From Lycium barbarum (taxonomy: Eukaryota; Streptophyta; Magnoliopsida; Solanales; Solanaceae): DNA of 64,000 bases. The stretch covers positions 27,840,231 through 27,904,230 of the forward strand of contig NC_083344.1 in assembly GCF_019175385.1 (NCBI RefSeq). Reading direction: 5' to 3'. This document shows positions 58,031-64,000 of the stretch, piece after piece; the stretch's first letter is position 1; the number at the start of each line of letters is the position of its first letter. A program made the position numbers and the translations under genes. Under the pieces are notes generated by a model. That model had not been told where the DNA came from. It ran no database searches and saw only the letters and a program-made list of their open reading frames with translations.

Positions 58031-59480
58031 ATGCCTCCGAAGAAAGCGACAGCTGCCCAGAAGGGAAAATCGGTAGCAGGAGCTACTAGCCAGACTCGGA
58101 GAGTTACTAGGGCTCGTGCCCAGTTTATGCCTGAGATTGTGTTCCAGTCTGCGAGTTCTGCTACACCTCCACTTCCAGAGGAACCTACCGCAGCGACAGC
58201 TCCAGGTCAGGGGGCGGCTCCACCGCCAGCTCCCGAGGTTCCAGCACCTGAGCCTCCAGCTCCTCAGCCAGGGGCGGAGGATAGAGCCTTGAGAGATGCA
58301 GTTCAGTTGCTCACCAGATTAGTCGCAGGCTAGGCTCGCAGGCATGGACTAGGGGTTGACCAGGCGGATAGACATGACAGTTTGAGAGCCCATGACTTCT
58401 TAAGTTGTAATCCTCCAGAGTTTTTCGGGTCAAAGCCCGAGGATGACCCGCAGGAGTTCATTCGGCAGATGCAGCGTACATTGAGGATAATTAAGGCTTC
58501 TGAGACTGAGTCTATTGAGTTGGCTTTGTATCGATTGCAGGATGTAGCTGTTAATTGGTATGAGTCATGGGAATTGTTTAGGGCCGAGGATGCTCCTCCA
58601 GCAATATGGGATGAGTTTGTGGAGGCCTTCCTTGGCCACTTTCTGCCTCCAGAGATGCGGCGAGCTAGAGTTGATAGATTCTTACAGTTGAGGCAGAGGG
58701 GCAGGAGTGTTCGAGAGTATAGCCTTGAGTTTGACTCGTTGGCTAGATATGCACCTACTATCGTAGCTGATATGGCTGATAGAGTGCATCACTATGTGAT
58801 GGGATTAGATCGTTATTTGGTTGATGGTTGTAAGGCAGTGGCTCTTCAGCCAGGTATGGATATTGCTCGGGTACAGGCATATGCACAGGGGGTGGAGGAT
58901 CGACACAGAGGACGCCAGCCAGATAGAGATTATGATAGAGGCCAGCATAAGAGGGCCAGATCGGCTGGCTATCCTGGCGAGTTTCGAGGCGGGAAACCTC
59001 AGCAGCATATTAGATATCCGTCCCAGCCAGCACAGAGTGCACCTCCACAGTTCACAAGTAGAAGGTTTGACAACACAGGGTATTCAGGAGCCGGTCAGAG
59101 CTCCAAGGCTTCGGGTTCGCAGATGAACAGAGGTTTCAGTCAGTCGAGGCCACCTTTGCCTCGGTGTTCTTGGTGTGGTAGGCATCATCCTGGAGAGTGT
59201 CATCGTGCTACAGGTTCTAATTTTTCTTGCAGCCGTCAAGGCTATATCATGAGAGAGTGTCAGTATAGCGGTGGTTTGGGCGGTGTTGTTCAGCCCACTG
59301 GGTCGGTTGCTGGTTCATTTTCTTCTGTAGCTATGCGCCCTTGGGGCAGGGTGTTCAGGTACCAGCAGGACGTGGTAGAGGTCGTGGCGGAGCCTCCAGT
59401 TCTAGCGGTCCTTCGAACCGCATATATGCCTTTGCTAGTAGACAGGATCAGGAGGCGTCACCAAATGTGGTTACAGGTAT
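58031..59480 (+). pseudogene. gag: G gag remnant
   Basis: Start at the ATG at 58031 (MPPKKATAAQKGK); an in-frame ATG at 58019 is also possible. N-terminal Ala/Pro-rich region, TAG at 58331-58333, then the same frame continues with NPPEFFGSKPEDDPQEF, ESIELALYRLQDVAVNWYES, RRARVDRFLQLRQRGRS and RYAPTIVADMADRVHHYVMG. Of the two Cys/His clusters the first is present (CSWCGRHHPGEC), but in the second the first Cys has become Asn or Phe and the His has become Tyr (NFSCSRQGYIMREC). A one-base shift near 59340 separates gag from the protease frame; in C and D the two are in one frame, so I read this as a mutation and not programmed frameshifting. Confidence 0.87.
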
Positions 59481-61098
59481 ACTATCGATTCTTTCTCGAG
59501 ACGTATATGCAATGATAGACCCAGGCTCCACATTATCGTATATTTATCCCTTTGTTGCTAGTAGAATTAGAATAAAACCTGAATTGATAGAACCATTTGA
59601 GGTAGCTACACCAGTAGGAGATTCTGTTATAGCAAGACAAGTATATAGAGATTGTTCGGTGATTCTTTATAGTCGTTGCACCAAGGAAGATCTGATAGAG
59701 TTAGATATGACTGAGTTTGATGTTATTATGTGTATGGATTGGCTAGCTTCTTGTTATGCCAACGTTGATTGTAGAGAAAAGATAGTTCGCCTTCAATTTC
59801 CAGGAGAGCCAATTATAGAGTGGATGGGGAATACAGCATCGCCGAGGGGTAAGTTTATTTCATACCTCAAGGCAAAGAAGATGGTTAGAAAGGGGTATAT
59901 TTATCATCTGGTTCGGGTGCATGATCTGAAGGCAGAGGTGTCGACTCTTCAGTCAGTGCCGATAGTTAGCGAATTCCCAGATGAACTTCCAGGCCTTCCT
60001 CCTGAGCGGGAGATAGAGTTTACTATAGATGTGCTGCCAGATATTTAGCCCATATCTATTCCTCCGTATAGGATGGCACTTGCAGAACTGAAAGAGTTGA
60101 AGGAGCAACAGAGAGATTTATTAGAAGAGGGCTTCATCAGGCCCAGTACATCACCTTGGGGAACACCGGTACTATTTGTGAGAAAGAAAGATAGGTCGCT
60201 GCGGATGTGTATCGATTATAGGCAGCTGAATAAAGTGACGATAAAGAATAGATATCCCCTCCCCAGAATTGATGATCTATTTGACCAATTGCAGGGTGCT
60301 AAGTGTTTCTCGAAGATAGACTTGCGGTCAGGCTATCCCTAGAGGCCGGTAAAGGAGGCAGATATTCCGAAGACTGCATTCAGGACTCGATACAGGCATT
60401 ACGAGTTTAGAGTGATGTCTTTTTGGCTGACCAATGCTCCAGTAGTATTTATGGATTTGATGAACCGAATATTCAAGCCGTTCCTAGATATGTTTGTGAT
60501 TGTATTTAGTGATGATATTCTGGTCTACTCACGATCAAAAGAGGAGCATGCAGACCATCTGAGAGCGGTACTTAGAGTGCTCCAGCACCAGAAGCTGTAT
60601 GCTAAGTTTTCTAAGTGTGAATGCTGGCAGACTTCAGTAGCATTCTTGGGGCATATTATTGGAGTTGATGGCATTCAGGTAGACACACAAAAGATTGAGG
60701 CGGTGAAGACTTGGCCTAGACCTACGACGCCTATCGAGGTACGTAGTTTTCTAGGGCTAGCAGGGTATTATAAGAGATTCGTAGAGAAATTTGCCTCGAT
60801 TTCAGCGCCTTTAACAAGCCTAACACACAAGGCAGCTAAATTCCAGTGGACCGATGCTTGTGAGCGAAGCATCCAATTACTGAAGGATAAGTTGACTACG
60901 ACTCCAGTTCTAACACTTCCTGAGGGGCCAGATGGCTATGTTATTTATTGTGATGCCTCAGGCGTTGGGCTAGGTTGTGTATTGATGCAGCATGGCAGAG
61001 TCATAGCCTATGCCTCCCTGCTGCTCAGAAAGCACGAAAGAAACTATCCCACTCATGATCTGGAGTTAGCAGCAGTAGTGGGATGCACTCAGCCGTAA
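59341..61098 (+). pseudogene. pol: G pol remnant: protease, reverse transcriptase, partial RNase H
   Basis: Single frame with stops. Protease with YAMIDPGSTLSYIYPF (Asp at 59518-59520). TAG at 60046 after VLPDI. Reverse transcriptase with [23 protein letters not shown] at 60340 where GYHQ is expected, and [11 protein letters not shown] at about 60501, in which the Ile of the usual FIDD motif is Ser while both catalytic Asp remain. RNase H begins with [20 protein letters not shown] (near 60940) and breaks off after LELAAVV, where a deletion joins it to a segment normally about 60 residues downstream. Confidence 0.88.
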
Positions 61099-61267
61099 AT
61101 CGATGGGCAGCTTGGCAGATGTACAACCAGAACGGAAGGAGATAGTCCGTGAGATTTTCCAGTTAGCTAACCTTGGAGTCCGTTTGACTAATCCTGATGA
61201 TGGCGGAGTTTCTATTCGAGGAGTTGCTGAGTCCTCTATCATAGAAGAGCTAAAGAGACACCAGTAC
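61083..61267 (+). pseudogene. pol: G pol piece after the RNase H deletion
   Basis: In the frame starting with GATGCACTCAGC at 61084 it encodes [20 protein letters not shown] and the linker that leads to integrase in other copies. It is out of frame with the RNase H part before it. It stops at the insertion of I (61268), preceded by AGTAC (61263-61267). Confidence 0.8.
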
Positions 61268-63674
61268 TGTCACGACCCGGCTAGGGGGCCGCGACGAGCA
61301 CCCGGTGCTACCCCACCCGAGCACCCCCTTATCGTACATAACATAACATCTAGGTGAACCATAAGTCAATTCGTGCTTTTCTTATCGTTAATCATATTGA
61401 TCCCATTAGACGACCATCATCATTTAACATCTCATGGGCATCTGTGCCATATCATAAGTACAAGGACGACGTGGCGAACAAAAAATATACAAAACATGGG
61501 CCGACATGGCCGAACATCTCTCCCCACATACACATGACTACGAGCCTCTAAGAGTATGACATATCGTATGAGCGGGACAGGACCCCGCTATGCCCATAAT
61601 TATATACACAAAAGAATAAGTACCCAAAAGTTACGGCTCCGAAAGAAATGGAGCTCTGCTATGCAATCTCTGAATAACCAGCTATGGATCAAGTCTGTCT
61701 CCCTGTGCACCTGCGGGCATGACGCAGCGTCCACAAACAAAAGGACGTCAGTACGAAGAATGTACAGAGTATGTAAAGCATGATCAACATCAATATAGAA
61801 GCAAAATAGATATCATATGAAAATAGCATAGGAGGGGAGACAGTAATATCATCATCATCATGTCGCTTACTTGCATACATTGTCGTTCGTATCCCATAAT
61901 AATACTCGTACCATACTTGTGCTCATATTCGTATACATGTCCTTATTCGTATTCTTATACATAGTCTTATCACATTCATATTCATATTATATACATAGTC
62001 ATTTCATATACATAGCATTTACATAGCATACCCGACCTCATAGGATCGGTGTCTTATACATGCTTGGCCAACCAAGGCTCAAGGTCATACATACCTGGCC
62101 CTACCAAGGCATCAGGGTTATCCGTACCATCTGCAGAGGTGTGCGCGCGTTTCGTAATCATATACATACTTTATACATAGTCATATACATATACTCTTAC
62201 CCGGCATCATAAGCTCGGGGTCTTATCATAGCCCTTCATAGGCATACATATACATATATCATAGCTCGTAAGCATCTCTAATCTCATTTTACTCTCATCA
62301 TCATTACTATCCTCATCATTATCATTACATCATAGACTTACTCGTCATACGAGGAACATAGTATAATCATAGTACATATCAAGGGTCGTGAGCTTATGAG
62401 CTCGGAATGTCAACCATGTGAAGACAACATACTCATATAAAGGAATTAGGAATTTGGCCAAGAACCATGCCTTATGAAAGAAGGGTTAGCCTTACATACC
62501 TTTCCGTCGAACTATTCTACACTTTCACGTTCCCTTCCAATGCTAGCGTTTATACCTTCATTAATATCATAACAATGGCCATTAGTAATTCACATTATCC
62601 ACATTATCTAGATTCCTCAATTTGCCTCTAATTCACCCACATTCATGGTCATAACACCCATCTTCGTCCATTCATCTAAAGTGTTTAGTTCATGATCTTA
62701 ATACCATTTATAACACATTCATATCACAACACAACAACATTCATAACTCAATTCAAACTATTTCTCAAAATGTCACTATTCATCATTCATGACCTCGTTG
62801 ACCACATTTTCTACAATCCATGTATTTTAATTCTCCAATACCTTAAACATCTTGTAAAAATCATGAATCCTACCTTAGAAGTTGTAGGAACAAGCTTTGG
62901 TTGATAATACTCTTCTTTAAGCAAAACCCTAGTTTTTCTCCATTTGGATTTCTTGACTTGGATGATCCCTGATGATTCCTTTACCCTTGATTCATTTGTC
63001 TTAATGTTATTGATGGCTTATAATCCTTGAAAACTCATATAATCAATGTAGAGAGAAGTTTTAGAGAGAAGTGGTGTAATGTTGTAATGAAATAAAATAA
63101 GTCTTGATCCTCATATTTAATGAATTGGAAAATCTGTGCTGGCTGAACAGTGGTCGTCCATGGAGGTTTACGGACCGTATTCCACTATACGGCTCGTCCT
63201 CCATGGGTGTATTTAGCCATTTCCAGAACCAGAAGCTTGGCTGCCTTCATGGTGGTTTACGACCATGGTTTACGGGCCGAAAATCACTTTACGGTCCGTC
63301 CACCGGGTTGTATTTAACCATTTCCTCGGCTGGCAGAAAGTCGAAGCTTTGCATGGCAGTTTACGACTGCCAGTTTACGGACCGTATTGCAATTTACGGT
63401 CCGTTTTTTGCAATATATGACCACTGGGGAGTTGCAATTCTACAACTTCCCATATTTCATAGACTTCTCATTTCAATCACCCCCGTCCATGCACATGCAT
63501 TGCTCACCTTATATCTCATCTTAACTTAGCCAACTTCCTCGTCTCACATCGGATACTTTCGAAATCTCGCCTAAGGTCATCAAACGTCGTTTCTTGCTCA
63601 TGGACATCATGCACTCATATTCATCACTAGTTCATTATCTTGCGTACCAACGGAAAATTTTCCGAGGTGTAACA
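61268..63674 (-). repeat. 3' LTR of I
   Basis: 2407 bp, TGTCACGACCCGGC to GGTGTAACA. The CAGTAC...GTACAG block lies near 61750-61770. Palindrome array at about 63150-63425. No genes. Confidence 0.88.
63150..63425 (-). promoter_or_regulatory. U3 palindrome array of I
   Basis: GTTTACGGACCGTATT, TTTACGGTCCGTCC, TTTACGGACCGTATTGC and TTTACGGTCCGTTT recur; same location in the LTR as in D/E and F. Confidence 0.5.
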
Positions 63675-63710
63675 TTCTACCCCCCTTAGGAACATTCATC
63701 CTCGAATGTT
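63675..63710 (-). promoter_or_regulatory. Polypurine tract of I with adjacent inverted repeat
   Basis: TTCTACCCCCCTTAGG, then AACATTCATCCTCGAATGTT at 63691-63710. Confidence 0.83.
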
Positions 63711-63880
63711 AAAGGCTTGGGGAATTCTATAAAAATTTCGCCAGAGTTTCCTCTGTAATGTGGCACTACCACCCTGTCACAACAACCCACAATAACAATG
63801 CCTCACAGGGAAATAATACAACAGCACTAGAAATTTGGCCACACACGACCTGAATGTATAAAAGGGAAAACATACATACC

Positions 63881-64000
63881 TTATGATTTTGACGTCTCAT
63901 CTTAGACTTTTTCCAAGGACTGAAATAAATGTGGGTATTTGGATCGCATATTCTCTTCCGTTTCCCATGTCATTTCCTCTCGATTGTTATTTCTCCACAG
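63881..64000 (-). pseudogene. pol: I pol C-terminal end, cut by the window edge
   Basis: The minus strand reads LWRNNNREEMTWETEENMRS then KYPHLFQSLEKV and a TAA at 63902-63904, with DETSKS and a second TAA (63881-63883) after it. This is the chromodomain-like tail seen in D, E, F and A. Whether the rest of this pol is intact cannot be seen. Confidence 0.8.

Larger units (their letters stand above)
55496..61267 (+). mobile_element. Element G: plus-strand Gypsy element, interrupted by I
   Basis: Inserted in the gag of F after CAATT (55491-55495). 5' LTR 55496-57827, primer-binding site, leader hairpin, gag, protease, reverse transcriptase, part of RNase H. A deletion removes most of RNase H, and element I cuts the element at 61268 before integrase. 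The only coding element in plus orientation here. Confidence 0.9.
61268..64000 (-). mobile_element. Element I: 3' LTR and pol end of a minus-strand Gypsy element running off the window
   Basis: LTR 61268-63674, polypurine tract and the end of pol. It interrupts G. The rest of I, and then G, F, H and J, should follow to the right in that order. Confidence 0.85.

Noticed and set aside
59320..59360. Programmed frameshift between gag and pol in G
   Set aside because: In C and D the gag and protease regions are in one frame, so the shift in G is best explained by an indel.
59341..61098. Integrated plant pararetrovirus
   Set aside because: Gag Cys/His clusters, integrase in related copies, LTRs with 5-bp target duplications and a chromodomain-like tail all point to Ty3/Gypsy. 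No movement protein is seen.
1..64000. Host protein-coding genes, tRNA genes, CRISPR arrays or bacterial-type operons
   Set aside because: Every stretch could be assigned to a retroelement or its LTR; matches to tRNA are only 12-base primer-binding sites.

Overview
The window is plant nuclear heterochromatin made almost entirely of nested long-terminal-repeat (LTR) retrotransposons. I found no host gene, no tRNA gene and no intact coding sequence. The elements are Ty3/Gypsy. Domain order is gag, protease, reverse transcriptase, RNase H, integrase, followed by a chromodomain-like tail, which points to chromoviruses (Tekay/Del-like by the tail and overall layout; inference). All visible primer-binding sites match the 3' end of initiator methionine tRNA. 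The LTR style suggests an asterid, probably Solanaceae; this is a moderate-confidence inference from general familiarity, not a database match.

Layout, with my own letters. K (1-1085, +) is the right end of an element inserted in the 3' LTR of A (1086-9423, -). A and B (9877-17826, -) both sit in one old plus-strand LTR, J (9424-9876 and 17827-18103). H (18104-21300, -) is also inserted in J. F (21301-22018 and 49232-55495, -) interrupts the pol of H. Inside the 3' LTR of F lies a tandem, D/E (22019-49231, -), built as LTR-internal-LTR-internal-LTR with one pair of target duplications (ACCTT). C (24992-34667, -) is inserted in the pol of D with TGATA duplications. G (55496-61267, +) interrupts the gag of F, and I (61268-64000, -) interrupts the pol of G. 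The deepest chains are J>H>F>D/E>C and J>H>F>G>I.

A, D, E, F and G carry gag and pol remnants with many stops and frameshifts. H and I show only the pol tail. B has 3.5-kb LTRs around an 856-bp internal region without genes. C keeps a gag frame (one stop) but has lost pol and carries about 1.9 kb of non-coding DNA instead. B and C look like related non-autonomous lineages that would depend on proteins from relatives.

The most unusual signals are: (1) a 5S-rRNA-derived module in the internal regions of B and C, keeping the 5S A-box and C-box and, in C, followed by a run of eight T; (2) a 5'-leader hairpin just downstream of the primer-binding site, with covarying stem and a palindromic GCGCGC or GTGCAC loop, resembling a retroviral dimerisation initiation hairpin; (3) the D/E tandem, whose shared stop codons and LTR relationships indicate duplication after insertion and partial decay; (4) clustered TACGGNCCGTA palindromes in U3 of most LTR families; (5) an inverted repeat abutting the polypurine tract in nearly all elements. 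All comparisons were made by eye.
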